A stretch of DNA of 64,000 bases from Cytophagales bacterium (lineage in GTDB: Bacteria > Bacteroidota > Bacteroidia > Cytophagales > Cyclobacteriaceae), in contig JAKSDQ010000061.1 of the NCBI GenBank assembly GCA_022360015.1, positions 20,891-84,890 on the forward strand, given 5' to 3'. This document shows positions 37,606-48,200 of this stretch, in pieces. The notes below the pieces were generated by a model, which ran no database searches, was not told where the DNA came from, and saw nothing but the letters and a program-made list of their open reading frames with translations. Made by a program: the position numbers and the translations under genes. Positions within the stretch are counted from its first letter, which is position 1. Each line of letters opens with the position of its first letter.

Positions 37606-40206
37606 TCATTTATCTTTTTTATCGCGTGTGTAAATAGTAAGTCCTTCAATGTTCTTTTGATTTGGCATGAACAGGCTAAACAGGTAACCACCAGCCACAC
37701 AACTTATCAACCCTGCCGCCCCATACAACATAAAATGAAGTGGGGTATAACTTTGCACCCAGAACAATATCAAACCACTTAGCATTGCCCCTGCCATCGC
37801 ACCAACACCACTGGCTTTTTTTGAAAAAATTCCCAAAACAAATAACCCCGCCATGGCCCCTCCAAATAGCCCGGCGAACTTGACAATAAGATCAAATATG
37901 GATTGAACATTAAAGAATAGCAGCAGTACCGCCATTGCCGTAGCCAATAATCCAAAAAAAGCCGTTATCCAACGGGCATGTTTTAGTCTCTCCCGGTCCG
38001 ACAGCTTCAGGGAACGCTTCCTATAAAAGTCTGTCATCACTACAGTAGAAACACTATGCAGGGAGCTGTCGAGGCTGGACATGGCCGCGGCAAAAATTCC
38101 AGCAACCACCAATCCACTTACCCCGGATGGCAGGTTTTGCATAATAAAAAAGGGCAAAATATTATCAGTGGCCATAACGGGATCCAACTTTTCAGGGTGG
38201 GATTTGTAGAATACGTACAAGGCGGTACCTAAGGCATAAACGAGAATAGCCCATGGAATGGAAGCCCAGACATTGGCCCACAATGCTTTATTGGAGTCTT
38301 TTTTACTTCTGGTTGTCATGTAGCGTTGCACTATCGACTGATCGGAAGTAAGTGCACTTAGCCGGTTAAATATATTGCCAATGATCACTACCCATACACC
38401 CAGTGTGGTGAGGTCAAAACCAAGATTACCCATACTGAATTTATTATCGGCCACACTAAGCCCAACAAATGCCTGCATTCCCACATCCGAATCCATAAGC
38501 ACATAAGCAATACAAAAGAGTGCCCCGCCAAACAAAACAAAGGCTTGAATAACATCAGTCCAGATCACGGCTTCCATACCACCCATCACGGTATATATGG
38601 TGCTAAGCACACCCATGATCAAAATACTGTGAAGCGTATCAATACCGGTGACTGCTGATAAGGCCAAAGCCGGCAGATACAGGATTATTCCGGTCCTGCC
38701 TACAATCTGGAAAAGGCAAAACAGTCCTGCCACAAAAAGCCTGGTTGCGGCATTAAACCGTTTTTCAAGGTATTCATAGGCACTGGTTACCTTTAATTGT
38801 CTGAAAAACGGGATAAATGCCGCGATCACCACCGGCACTACCACAAACCAGGTAACCACTCCGGCAAAATAAGCCCAGTTTGTTGCATATACTTTGGCTG
38901 GTATGGCCATGAAACCCACCGAGCTGATTTGGGTGGCCATAATACTGATCCCAGCCGCCCAGAAAGGGATGCGTTGCCCCCCCAGGAAAAAGTCATTGGT
39001 GGAGTTTCCATGTTTGGAAAAGTAAAAGCCAATCCATGCCAGCATCAAAAGATACACACCAAATATCAGGTAGTCAAGCATGCCAAAACCACGGTTTTCG
39101 TTGATTTTAAGGGTGGCCATGGTCACCTGATTGGTTCTTACGGTTGGCCGTATTTCACCTCCCGGCATGATCAGTCGGTTATTCTTTGGGATAACCGTGC
39201 TACCCACTATTCCGAAAGGCATTTCACCTACTTTCACCCATTGACCGGTAATGGTATGGTAAGCCCATACATCCCTGGAAAAATGGTAATCATGTTTTAA
39301 TGCTTTCCATTGGTTCAGATCATGGCCATCAGACCCGCTGAAAATCAGTATGTGGGACATGCCAAAAGCTATGGCCGAAGCCAGTAATGAAGCCCTGGGC
39401 ATCGCAGACAAGCTGTTCCATTGACCTTTGGCGGGGTTGTAGCGATAGCCATCTTTCAAATACTTGTCCTCCTTTTTACCGCTGAAAAGGAAAATACACT
39501 GTTGCTCGCCGGCATTTTGGCCCACCAATACACTGCCGAACCTTGCCGGGCCAGGCCATGATGGCAAGGCTCTCCATTCGCCAGCCATCCGGTTTGACGG
39601 AAATGTTGACAGGTCCAGTGACCAGAACGTATTTAACTCCTCATACTTCTCTCCGGAGATCTTTTTTCCCCCCGCCACATATACCACCTCATCTGCCAGG
39701 GTAGCCGCCATGTAAGCACTTAGTATTGGTAAAGAAGGGAAATCCTGCCGAATATTTACGGTTTGTTTTTTTTCATCCCAACTCAGCAATAAAACCTGGT
39801 CATAAAATACAGTGCCGTCTGTACCTCCCAGGCACAGAATTCCCCGCTTTGTGCTGACCGTAGCTCCATGGGCCACTTTATAAGGCAATCTCCCGGCGGC
39901 TTCCCAGCGGGGTCGATGTCCTTCGGCTATTTGACAGATGTATATGGAGTCATGGAATATCTTTTGCCCACCTTCCCAACCAGGCCGGTCAAAATTTGAT
40001 CCTCCTGCCACAATGATGACTTCTTTGTGAAGCCCTGCGAAAGCCCCGCTTAGCCCTTTCTTTACCGGAACAGGAGGTAACTGATTGGCTGACCAATCCA
40101 GCCAGTCTTCTTTTGCTATCTTATTTTGCGCCAGCCCTACAGCGACTGAAAAGCAAAAACATACAAAAAACGATACTAGTTGCAGATATTTTGAGTCTCC
40201 GATCAT
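37606..40206 (-). CDS. kelch-type mutarotase fused to a sodium:solute symporter
   Basis: 866 residues from the ATG at 40206, chosen because it gives a signal peptide (FFVCFCFSVAVGLAQ) and follows the preceding stop by one base; an ATG at 40266 would add 20. Residues about 25-370 form a kelch-repeat propeller like the cyclically permuted mutarotase/NanM family, for example IIVAGGSNFD and ILCLGGTDGT. Residues about 375-860 form an SSS-family transporter of some 13 spans (LDYLIFGVYLLMLAWIGFYF onward). The propeller would interconvert sialic acid anomers outside while the transporter imports them with sodium. The fusion puts both steps in one protein. Sialic acid is the best guess because of the adjacent lyase. 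Confidence 0.88.
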   Translation of the reverse strand: MIGDSKYLQLVSFFVCFCFSVAVGLAQNKIAKEDWLDWSANQLPPVPVKKGLSGAFAGLHKEVIIVAGGSNFDRPGWEGGQKIFHDSIYICQIAEGHRPRWEAAGRLPYKVAHGATVSTKRGILCLGGTDGTVFYDQVLLLSWDEKKQTVNIRQDFPSLPILSAYMAATLADEVVYVAGGKKISGEKYEELNTFWSLDLSTFPSNRMAGEWRALPSWPGPARFGSVLVGQNAGEQQCIFLFSGKKEDKYLKDGYRYNPAKGQWNSLSAMPRASLLASAIAFGMSHILIFSGSDGHDLNQWKALKHDYHFSRDVWAYHTITGQWVKVGEMPFGIVGSTVIPKNNRLIMPGGEIRPTVRTNQVTMATLKINENRGFGMLDYLIFGVYLLMLAWIGFYFSKHGNSTNDFFLGGQRIPFWAAGISIMATQISSVGFMAIPAKVYATNWAYFAGVVTWFVVVPVVIAAFIPFFRQLKVTSAYEYLEKRFNAATRLFVAGLFCLFQIVGRTGIILYLPALALSAVTGIDTLHSILIMGVLSTIYTVMGGMEAVIWTDVIQAFVLFGGALFCIAYVLMDSDVGMQAFVGLSVADNKFSMGNLGFDLTTLGVWVVIIGNIFNRLSALTSDQSIVQRYMTTRSKKDSNKALWANVWASIPWAILVYALGTALYVFYKSHPEKLDPVMATDNILPFFIMQNLPSGVSGLVVAGIFAAAMSSLDSSLHSVSTVVMTDFYRKRSLKLSDRERLKHARWITAFFGLLATAMAVLLLFFNVQSIFDLIVKFAGLFGGAMAGLFVLGIFSKKASGVGAMAGAMLSGLILFWVQSYTPLHFMLYGAAGLISCVAGGYLFSLFMPNQKNIEGLTIYTRDKKDK

Positions 40207-40207
40207 T

Positions 40208-40543
40208 TTATTCCTTAAGTACCAGGTGAATAGTGAGTTTATATTCCGGGTTAGTACCATTGACATTTCCAGCCAGCCTTAACCACCCTCCAAAGTGCTT
40301 CACTTTAACAAAAAAAATTCCGGTGGTAGTTATAGAGGAAAAAGCAGTGCCTTCATCTACCCAATGAACCCCGTCGAAAGAAATCTGCACAGAAGCGGTT
40401 AAAGCCGTATCTTTACCACTTATCTCTTCAGCATGAATAAAAAATATGGCTTCACCGGCCCATGCAACTTCCATGGGATGTGTGTCAAAATCCTCACGAA
40501 AAACTTTTCGCTGTTCTACAGTAGTTGTTGAAAATTGTCTCAT
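40208..40543 (-). CDS. small unknown beta-rich protein of the glycan locus
   Basis: A 111-residue protein without a signal peptide. It contains ASVQISFDGVHWVDEGTAF and KVKHFGGWLRLAGNV, alternating strands resembling those small beta-sandwich proteins (DUF6385-like) that describe a value plus error per repeat. No catalytic motif is seen. It ends one base before the symporter start and begins 30 bases after its upstream neighbour, so it belongs to the operon. Function unknown; possibly a carbohydrate-binding or capsid-like small domain. Confidence 0.65.
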   Translation of the reverse strand: MRQFSTTTVEQRKVFREDFDTHPMEVAWAGEAIFFIHAEEISGKDTALTASVQISFDGVHWVDEGTAFSSITTTGIFFVKVKHFGGWLRLAGNVNGTNPEYKLTIHLVLKE

Positions 40544-40573
40544 TGCTATTATCGATTGTATATATTTGGCCTG

Positions 40574-41500
40574 CTACGCTGTGGAAATCACAACGGAATC
40601 CACATACAAAAATACCCTGCGGTGACAGTCGGTTTCTATCCATATCAAAGGGTTCAGCAGCCCTTCAATGCGGGCATACGGGGAAACATTGGTGGCTTTT
40701 ATCCCTTTGAGATCAAAGGTTTTGTCGCGTGATTGCATCTCCACATATTCCTTTTTGTGGGTATCTACCAGAAGTCTGAGGTACAACCAGTTGATTTTAT
40801 CGTCGGTCTCATTGTAACATAATTCCTGGCGGCTACCGGGTATAAATTTGAATCCATCGGTAGAACCATCGGGCTTTCTTTCACCGTACCAAAGGGGGTC
40901 GACGCCCCGTTTACACCAGTCACCTTCCTTGCCATAAGCCCAGGATTTGTCCGAAACCTCCGCGGCCTGCATATACTGCCACTCTTTTTTCAAGGTTCCG
41001 TTTACAGCGTTGACGTATCGCACCCCCATGAAATTCCGTGACTTGTCGTCTTGCAGGTCAAAACAAATGCCAAAAGCCCTGATGGCATTTTCGCTTAATC
41101 CCGACCGGTCCATTTCGGGCGTGTAGGCATACCAAATTTCGAATTGCAGCAGGCCAGGCGGGCGATGGGCGGTAAGGCGCTTGATGGTATGACTAAAACT
41201 TCCAGGCGCCGGTGGCTCCTCGTAACGGTTGGCTACCGGGCGTGTGGCCAGCTTCAGCGAATAGATCCCATCCATAGCGCCGTGTGTACCCGGAAACCTG
41301 AAAGTGGCGGTACTCAACATAATCGGCCCCCATTGGGTCTTTTCTACAAAACTGTCCCGGACACCAAAATTTTCGAGTGTATAATTGGGCATAAGGTTCA
41401 TCCAACCACACATTCCCTGGTCGAAATCATCGAAACAAAGGATGTTTTTCAAGGGCTGGTATTTTGCCAAGCGTTGGTCATAAGTAATCAGTCTGTCCAT
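40574..41500 (-). CDS. unknown 308-residue protein of the glycan locus
   Basis: A soluble protein without a signal peptide or known family. It is rich in aromatic residues and has the look of a jelly-roll (LamG-like) fold: NILCFDDFDQGMCGWMNLMP at about 20-40, GLLQFEIWYAYTPEM, and a final RVFLYVDSVVIST strand. It could be a glycan-binding or lyase-like protein. It is in the same unit as the SusD, sialidase-like and symporter genes, with a 168-base gap upstream. The lack of a signal peptide is odd for a glycan-binding role, so intracellular action or a missed start must be kept in mind. Confidence 0.65.
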   Translation of the reverse strand: MDRLITYDQRLAKYQPLKNILCFDDFDQGMCGWMNLMPNYTLENFGVRDSFVEKTQWGPIMLSTATFRFPGTHGAMDGIYSLKLATRPVANRYEEPPAPGSFSHTIKRLTAHRPPGLLQFEIWYAYTPEMDRSGLSENAIRAFGICFDLQDDKSRNFMGVRYVNAVNGTLKKEWQYMQAAEVSDKSWAYGKEGDWCKRGVDPLWYGERKPDGSTDGFKFIPGSRQELCYNETDDKINWLYLRLLVDTHKKEYVEMQSRDKTFDLKGIKATNVSPYARIEGLLNPLIWIETDCHRRVFLYVDSVVISTA

Positions 41501-41668
41501 GGTGCTCTTGTTTTATACATCATATTATTTGTAAAGCGTCTTTGTTTAAATTCGCCACGTATTCCCGGGTTTTATTGGTAATGAAGTGAGAAGGGTATTC
41601 TCTGAGCAGGAAAAAATGTTCTCTCACCAACCATTATCAGTACCTGCCAAATGCGGGATAACCGGCAT

Positions 41669-43534
41669 TTACTTTTTATTTGTATTGGTTAGATCTGCTT
41701 CGGTGGTAACATAAGCGCGGATAAAAGGCATTTTCGCAGGTTTTCCACCATTGCCACCAACCGTGTAATCAGTTATTACGATGGTGCCATCCTCCATTTG
41801 GGTTGCACCGGAATAGCCGCAATGTCCGGGAGAGGAAGCTATTTTGTCCAATAATATAATGCGGTCACGCCTGAACTGATCCGGATAGCCTTTGCCGGGG
41901 TCCCATTGCCAATTGATGTTGTAATCATTTTTATTTTCTACAGTTACAGAGAGTGATTTCCATTGACTCTTTGCGTGAGTATGCCAGTTTTCAACCTGGT
42001 CATTACCGATCTTATGAAAGCCAAATGCACCGGTTTGGCGGTTTCCTATCTGCACCAATCTGGTTTCCAGCCCTTTGACAGCCGTATGGAGTTTGCGTTC
42101 TCCATCCACCGTGATAGAAACAATGCCATTATCCCTGACGATTTCATAATGATGCCATTGGGTGGCATCCAGCTCAAAACCTTCATCGGGCCTGTCTGCC
42201 AGGCTAATCCGTCCGGGTTCCAGACGAACCCAACAGCCCACACTGATGTTACAACCGTGGATACCGGCTTCATCCAGTTTTATGTCGGCCTCTATTTTCA
42301 CACGGGAGTCAGGTGCCTGTGCAGGATAAAACCGGTAGGCTACCTGACCCCTGAGATCGTCCCTGGTTTCAAGGTGCATCACACCATCTTTTAATACACA
42401 TCTTTCTTCCTCAAAAATATAGGAGGAAGGCTGGTAAGATAATTTTTCATCCGGATCGAATACCATCGCGCAGGTACCGGGTGTCCCCCAGACATTGCGA
42501 TAGACCAATAGCAGTTTACCTGATTGCAGACGCCGTACTATAGGTCTTTGGGCATACACAGGGCCAGGTTTTGGATCCCCCCAGGATTTTGCGCCATCGT
42601 AGCTGTAAACCCACCGGCTTGGCTGGCCATAACGGCCATTGCCAAATCCTATGCGGGTAACGCCCAGTATTTTACCCGGTTCAATCTCTACCGTACCTAC
42701 TTCGCAATCCCCGTGGTGAGGGTCTTTGGATAACAGGCTTACCTGGTTCCAGGTTTTGCCCCCATCCCTGGATGTTACCGACTCGTTAAAATAAAATATA
42801 TGGCCCCAGGGCAAAGGGGGATTCCATAATTGGTCGGTGGTTGCCGATTGTGTGCGGGTATATAACAAGGCGCCGTCAGCAAGTTCGGTAATGTAACCCG
42901 GCTCCCCGCCAACCTGATCTGTGAGGTGGGGACCGTCCCAGGTTTTGCCATGATCTGCACTCCAAAACACGTAATTGGCCATACCCCGGTTGGGTTTTTG
43001 CCAATGGCTCAGCATGGGCCAATCGTCTTTTGCCGTACGGTGACCCAAATCACAAATTATAACCAGTCTGCCATCGCTTAATCTGCTTAATTGTGGAGCA
43101 ATCCACACGGCCCTCTCATTCCAGACATCCGCATGGGCAATGCTGTGGTGCCCCGTCCAGGTTCGGCCTTTGTCAGTAGAATAGGTCACCATGATATCCG
43201 TGGTCACCGCCGTATGAAAGTCAGATTTCCGGTACACGGCCACTAGTCCCTCCGGGGTTGAAGCTACTCCGGCGACGGAATAATACCAACCCTGTTCGCT
43301 GGGGGCATCATGGGAGAGCAGGTGCCTGGTAACATCAAATTTTAATGAATCAGGGAAAACCCGCATCTCATGACTAAATGTACTGCGTTGTGCCTGGCAG
43401 GAAACCACCGGCAGGATCAGCAGTGGTAGTAATCTGAGTAAATAATCAATCGACCCTATTTTTACAACAGATACTCCGGCTATGCTTTTGGCCCAAGACA
43501 TCCTTTCCATACGCTCAATTTCAACTAAAGGCAT
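41669..43534 (-). CDS. sialidase-like (BNR/Asp-box) lipoprotein with LamG-like insert
   Basis: A 621-residue lipoprotein (signal ending PVVSCQAQ; ATG at 43534, others at codons 9 and 12). It has four Asp-box motifs typical of six-bladed sialidases: STDKGRTWTG, SADHGKTWDG, SRDGGKTWNQ and SYDGAKSWGD. SDGRLVIICDLG and DEKLSYQP are also in the propeller. Residues about 385-535 form an inserted jelly-roll-like domain (ADIKLDEAGIHGCNISVGCW). The usual RIP motif near the first blade is not evident, so true exo-sialidase activity is not assured. It probably cleaves or binds terminal sugars such as sialic acid at the surface. Confidence 0.78.
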   Translation of the reverse strand: MPLVEIERMERMSWAKSIAGVSVVKIGSIDYLLRLLPLLILPVVSCQAQRSTFSHEMRVFPDSLKFDVTRHLLSHDAPSEQGWYYSVAGVASTPEGLVAVYRKSDFHTAVTTDIMVTYSTDKGRTWTGHHSIAHADVWNERAVWIAPQLSRLSDGRLVIICDLGHRTAKDDWPMLSHWQKPNRGMANYVFWSADHGKTWDGPHLTDQVGGEPGYITELADGALLYTRTQSATTDQLWNPPLPWGHIFYFNESVTSRDGGKTWNQVSLLSKDPHHGDCEVGTVEIEPGKILGVTRIGFGNGRYGQPSRWVYSYDGAKSWGDPKPGPVYAQRPIVRRLQSGKLLLVYRNVWGTPGTCAMVFDPDEKLSYQPSSYIFEEERCVLKDGVMHLETRDDLRGQVAYRFYPAQAPDSRVKIEADIKLDEAGIHGCNISVGCWVRLEPGRISLADRPDEGFELDATQWHHYEIVRDNGIVSITVDGERKLHTAVKGLETRLVQIGNRQTGAFGFHKIGNDQVENWHTHAKSQWKSLSVTVENKNDYNINWQWDPGKGYPDQFRRDRIILLDKIASSPGHCGYSGATQMEDGTIVITDYTVGGNGGKPAKMPFIRAYVTTEADLTNTNKK

Positions 43535-43627
43535 ATTTTTTATTGATATTTTATACTTAATGTTAAACTAAGAGCAATATTCGGAGGCCGGGTGACCATC
43601 CCCGAACCTCTAAATACTACCCTAAAA

Positions 43628-45184
43628 TTACCACCCGGGATTCTGTTCTATCTGCGTGTCCTTCAACCTCGTTTGGGAGTCTGGAATTGGAAAAAGTTGA
43701 TGCTTTTCCTGTATGGCCTTTCCCTGAGACTGCAAGGTGGATATCAGCCGGTTGGTTCTGGCAAGATCAAACCAACGGTGCCCTTCAAATGCCAGCTCGA
43801 TCGCCCTTTCATTTAGTATGGCCTCTCTCAGGCCATCTTGCCCCAAAGTCACACTCAGGTTCTCAGGAAAACCTGTCTCTCCCCAGGGCCCCGTGCCATC
43901 CCCATTTCTGGCACGTGTACGAATCTTATTGAGTTCAGTAACCGCCCCATCTAAATTATTAAGCTCGTTAAGTGCTTCGGCCTTCATCAGGATCACATCG
44001 GCATACCGTAATATCATGATGTTGGCCGAAAATGAATACCCCGATCTGTCGCCGGGATTACTGGCATCGATGAATTTTTGCGGACAATGTGGAAAAGTCC
44101 GCGCAAAAGAATCATATCCGATAGAATCGCCTTCCGAATCGGTACCCCGGTAAACAAATGACATTTCCCTCCGGTAGTCCCGGGCATCAAAAAGGTTGAA
44201 AAAAACCTCCTCACTCACAATATCGGCCGTACCAATGGTAGGGGATTGATCCGCATAGTCCGGATTAATTCCGGCGAAATCTATATCATCTGTCCACGCA
44301 TTGACTGGTAACACAAAAACACCCCAAATTGATAACTCGCCGTTACCGGTGGGGCCACCCCGGGTCGTAAAAAACTCGAAAATGGATTCGGAATTAAAGG
44401 CATCTTCTTTGCCAATGGCCTTCTCAAAATCATCGGTTAGTGCGTAGATATTACTGTTGATCACCTGGTTGCAGGCATCCACACACGCCTGATAATCGCC
44501 ATCTTCGGCGACATCTGATCCGGCCCGGGTAAGATAAACTTTGGCCAGAAGGGCTGCAGCCGCCCCACTGGTAGCCCTGCCATTTTCATTGGCAGGGGCA
44601 ATATTATCTCTGGCAAAGATCAAATCATCGATAACAAATTCATAAACATTGGAAACCGGATCTCTTGGCCTGTTGGTCTGAGATAAATCACTCACCAGAT
44701 TTTCCTGTATTACAATATCCCCCCAAAGTCGAAGTGCATTGAAATGATGCAGGGCACGGAGGAACCTGGCTTCCCCTTCAAGTTGATTGGCTTTCTCAGT
44801 GGAAAGTCCGGATACATTGCCAACATTGGCGATCACGGCATTCGTTGCAGCAATCGCCTGGTAAATATTTTGATAGGTCCGTGAAATATTATTGTCATTG
44901 GCGGTAAAGCTAAAATCATGTAAAGGTACATCTGCCGCCAGATCAACCGGATCCATTTCATCAGAGGCGAAGTTAACCATATAAAGAAATCTTCTTTTGT
45001 AATAATCCTGGCTTCCGGAGCCAAGAAGGTCGTAGGCTCCTACCAAAGCCTGAAATACATCTTCTTCTGTTTCATAAGCCAGGTTGGGATCCAGAAAATT
45101 AGGTGGATCTTCTTCCAGAAACTCGTCACAGGATGAGGTCAACAACAAAATTGTCAGTATATATAATATTTTCATTAGTTTCAT
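43628..45184 (-). CDS. SusD/RagB-type glycan-binding lipoprotein
   Basis: A 518-residue surface lipoprotein. The signal peptide ends LLTSSCDEFLEEDPP, the usual SusD start. The TPR-like helical core and the family blocks ANQLEGEARFLRALHHFNAL and LRYADVILMKAEALNELNN are present, as is the C-terminal ELAFEGHRWFDLARTNRL. It captures glycan fragments and caps the SusC channel. It follows the SusC gene by 28 bases. The gap after its stop to the sialidase-like gene is 93 bases. Confidence 0.95.
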   Translation of the reverse strand: MKLMKILYILTILLLTSSCDEFLEEDPPNFLDPNLAYETEEDVFQALVGAYDLLGSGSQDYYKRRFLYMVNFASDEMDPVDLAADVPLHDFSFTANDNNISRTYQNIYQAIAATNAVIANVGNVSGLSTEKANQLEGEARFLRALHHFNALRLWGDIVIQENLVSDLSQTNRPRDPVSNVYEFVIDDLIFARDNIAPANENGRATSGAAAALLAKVYLTRAGSDVAEDGDYQACVDACNQVINSNIYALTDDFEKAIGKEDAFNSESIFEFFTTRGGPTGNGELSIWGVFVLPVNAWTDDIDFAGINPDYADQSPTIGTADIVSEEVFFNLFDARDYRREMSFVYRGTDSEGDSIGYDSFARTFPHCPQKFIDASNPGDRSGYSFSANIMILRYADVILMKAEALNELNNLDGAVTELNKIRTRARNGDGTGPWGETGFPENLSVTLGQDGLREAILNERAIELAFEGHRWFDLARTNRLISTLQSQGKAIQEKHQLFPIPDSQTRLKDTQIEQNPGW

Positions 45185-45212
45185 AAATCTTTGCTTTGTC
45201 TTTTAACAATGT

Positions 45213-48200
45213 CTAAAAACCCAGGTTAACACCTAGCATATAGGTGGTAGCGGTTGGGTAAGCACCCCGGTCGACGCCATCAGCGCTAATGAGGGAGGGA
45301 TCGACCCCTGAGTAGTCTGTAAATGTAGCCAGGTTTTGACCGGACAAATAGACGGTTGCGTTGTAAAGCCATTTCGGCAGATTGCGAAATTCATATGACA
45401 ATTGAACATTTTGAATTTTGACAAATGAACCATCTTCGACATAGGTTGAAAGTGGGGCATCACTTACCACCCCCCTGGCTCCTGCACGGGGTATGTTGCT
45501 TTCTGTGTTGTCAGGGGTCCATCTGTTCAGCAGGTCCCGGTGTTTATTGGTGGTACCATCAGCAGGATTAAAAATTTCTGCCGATGCACCATTAATCACC
45601 TCAAAACCCTGAGCGCCTCTTAAGAAAATAGTGAGTGAAAAGCCTTTGTAAGAAAAAACATTGTTGAAGCCAAAAAGAAAATCAGCATAGGGATCGCCTA
45701 AAATCAGCCGGTCATCCGCAGATATGGATAAATCACCATTGGCATCCAATATCCTGATATCGCCGGGGCTAATTCCTGTTGTATCAAACCCTGCGGCTCC
45801 GGCCTGGTCAATTTCCGATTGATTGTTCCAAACCCCCTCAACCTGGTATCCGTAAAAGGTGCCGAAAGGCAGGCCTACCGAATCAATTTTGGCAGTAGCA
45901 CCCGTTATTGCCGGGCTGAAATTGCCGTAAAAACGGCTTGCACCGGCCCCATTACTCTTCACTTCATTATTAATAATAGTGACATTTAACTCGGTATTCC
46001 AGGTAAAATTTTGATTTTTTACCGGGGTACCACCGATTAATAACTCTAATCCTTTATTGGTAATGGACCCGGTATTGAACAGTTTACGCGACTCAACACC
46101 ATTGGTAGCATCCAATTCTACTGCGAGTAATTGATCTTCGGTGGTTTTGTCAAAGTAATCCATCGCGCCATAAAGCCTGTTTTCAAAAAAGCCAAAATCA
46201 AGACCAAAGTTTGTCATTTTGGTAAGCTCCCAGCCCAGGTCATCATTAGCCAGTCTGATAGGTCTGGTACCGGTATAAACAACCCCGTCAATGATGTATT
46301 GGCCACCTCCTCCCACTGCGGCAAAGGACTGGTAGGGTGCAATTTCCTGATTACCGGTTTCGCCGTATCCTATTCTCAACTTTAAATCATCAACAAATGT
46401 GACATTTTCCATAAAAGATTCATTAGACAACCTCCATCCTGCCGAAAAAGAGCCAAACGTACCCCACTTTCTATTCGGCCCAAAGACAGAAGCGCCATCC
46501 CTTCGAATACTTGCAGTCAGCAGATACAGGCCTTTATAGTCATAGTTGACCCTACCAAGAAACCCGGCCAGGCTTTTCTCTGATAAATTCGAGAAACTTG
46601 TCGTGCCTCCGGCAGCCTGCCGGATGGCATTCAGACGAAATATATCATTAGGAAACCCGAGCGCGGTCGTTCTCGCAGTGACTGTTTTTGATTTTTGTAT
46701 GCTCGAACCCACTAATACATTGAGCGAATGGTCCCCAAATATCCGGGAGTACGAGAGGGTGTATTCGTTAATGATCGAATTAAACTTGTTTTGCGTAAGA
46801 TCACCACGTCCGCTGGTCAGCCCACCCAGGAAAGTGGACACAGAAGGATAATAGAATTCCCCATTGGAATTGCTGATATCAACGCCCACTGAAGCCTGCA
46901 GGTTCAAACCTTCCAGAATATTCCATTCGAGGCCAAAATTACCCAGGAAGTTTTCGGTGATGAACTTTGAATCAAGATCTTCCAATGCTTCTACCGGGTT
47001 TTCAGGCTTATCGGAATTAACCCAATCCCTGATAAACTCACCGTCACTATCAACAACATCAATAGTAGGTGAGGTAGCATATCCTTTTTGAATGGCACTG
47101 CGCACGTTGTTGGAACCCGAGTTGTCTGACCCGGTTTGATTATCAGTACTGCTAAAAGTCATGGCTGTGGTTAATTTCAGTCTGTCAGTAATGTCAAACT
47201 CAATGTTTGACCGGAAAGTATAACGGGTGATGCCGGTGTTCAATACAATACCTTTCTGATCAAAAAAAGATCCCGACAAGTAATAGGTGGTCCGGTCATT
47301 ACCTCCGGACAGGGAGAGTTGGTGATTTTGGATCAATGCTTCTGTTCCTCTCCTTGTTATTTCATTCTGCCAGTCAGTACCCTCTCCCAACGCGGCAATT
47401 TCGCTTTCAGTAAAGGCCGGGGTATTCCCGGTGGCGGTCAGGAAATCGTTCAGGTATTCGGCATGCTGCCTTCCATTCATCAGATCCATTTTGGCATGCA
47501 GGTTTTGGACGCCGACATAGCTACTTACATTAACCTGGTTTTTTTGGCTGTACTTCCCTTTTTTGGTAGTAATGATGATGACACCGTTAGCGCCTCTGGC
47601 CCCATAGATGGCCGTGGCAGAGGCATCTTTCAGTACTTGTATGGATTCAATATCCTGTGGATTCAGCAACGACAGAGGACTTGAAGTCGGGTTAATCGCC
47701 TGGTCTGTACCACCCACAGAATTTCTGGACCCACCGCCCACCTGCACGCCGTCAATCACATAAAGGGGGCCGGAACCCGCGTTGGCTGAACTGCTGCCCC
47801 GAATATTCACACTAACCCCGGCACCGGGAGCGCCGGATGAGGGGTTAATGACCAGACCAGCCACTCTGCCCTGTAACAAGGATTGTACATTCTGGTCGAT
47901 TTGCTTATTCATTTCATCCGTATCTACTACCGTGATAGAGCCGGTAATATCGGTCTTTTTCTGGGTGCCATATCCTACCACTATTATTTCCTGGAGTGAA
48001 GTGATATCCGGATACAGGATCACATCAATCACCGACCGGCCATTTAATGGAATTTCTTCGCTAACGTAACCGATAAATGAAACAATCAATGTTTCAGCAT
48101 CGTCAGGCGACGACAAGGTGTAGTTGCCGTCAGCGTCAGTAACGGTGCCAATAGTAGTTTCTTTCACGGCGACCGTTGCGCCAGGAAGAGGTTCACCGTT

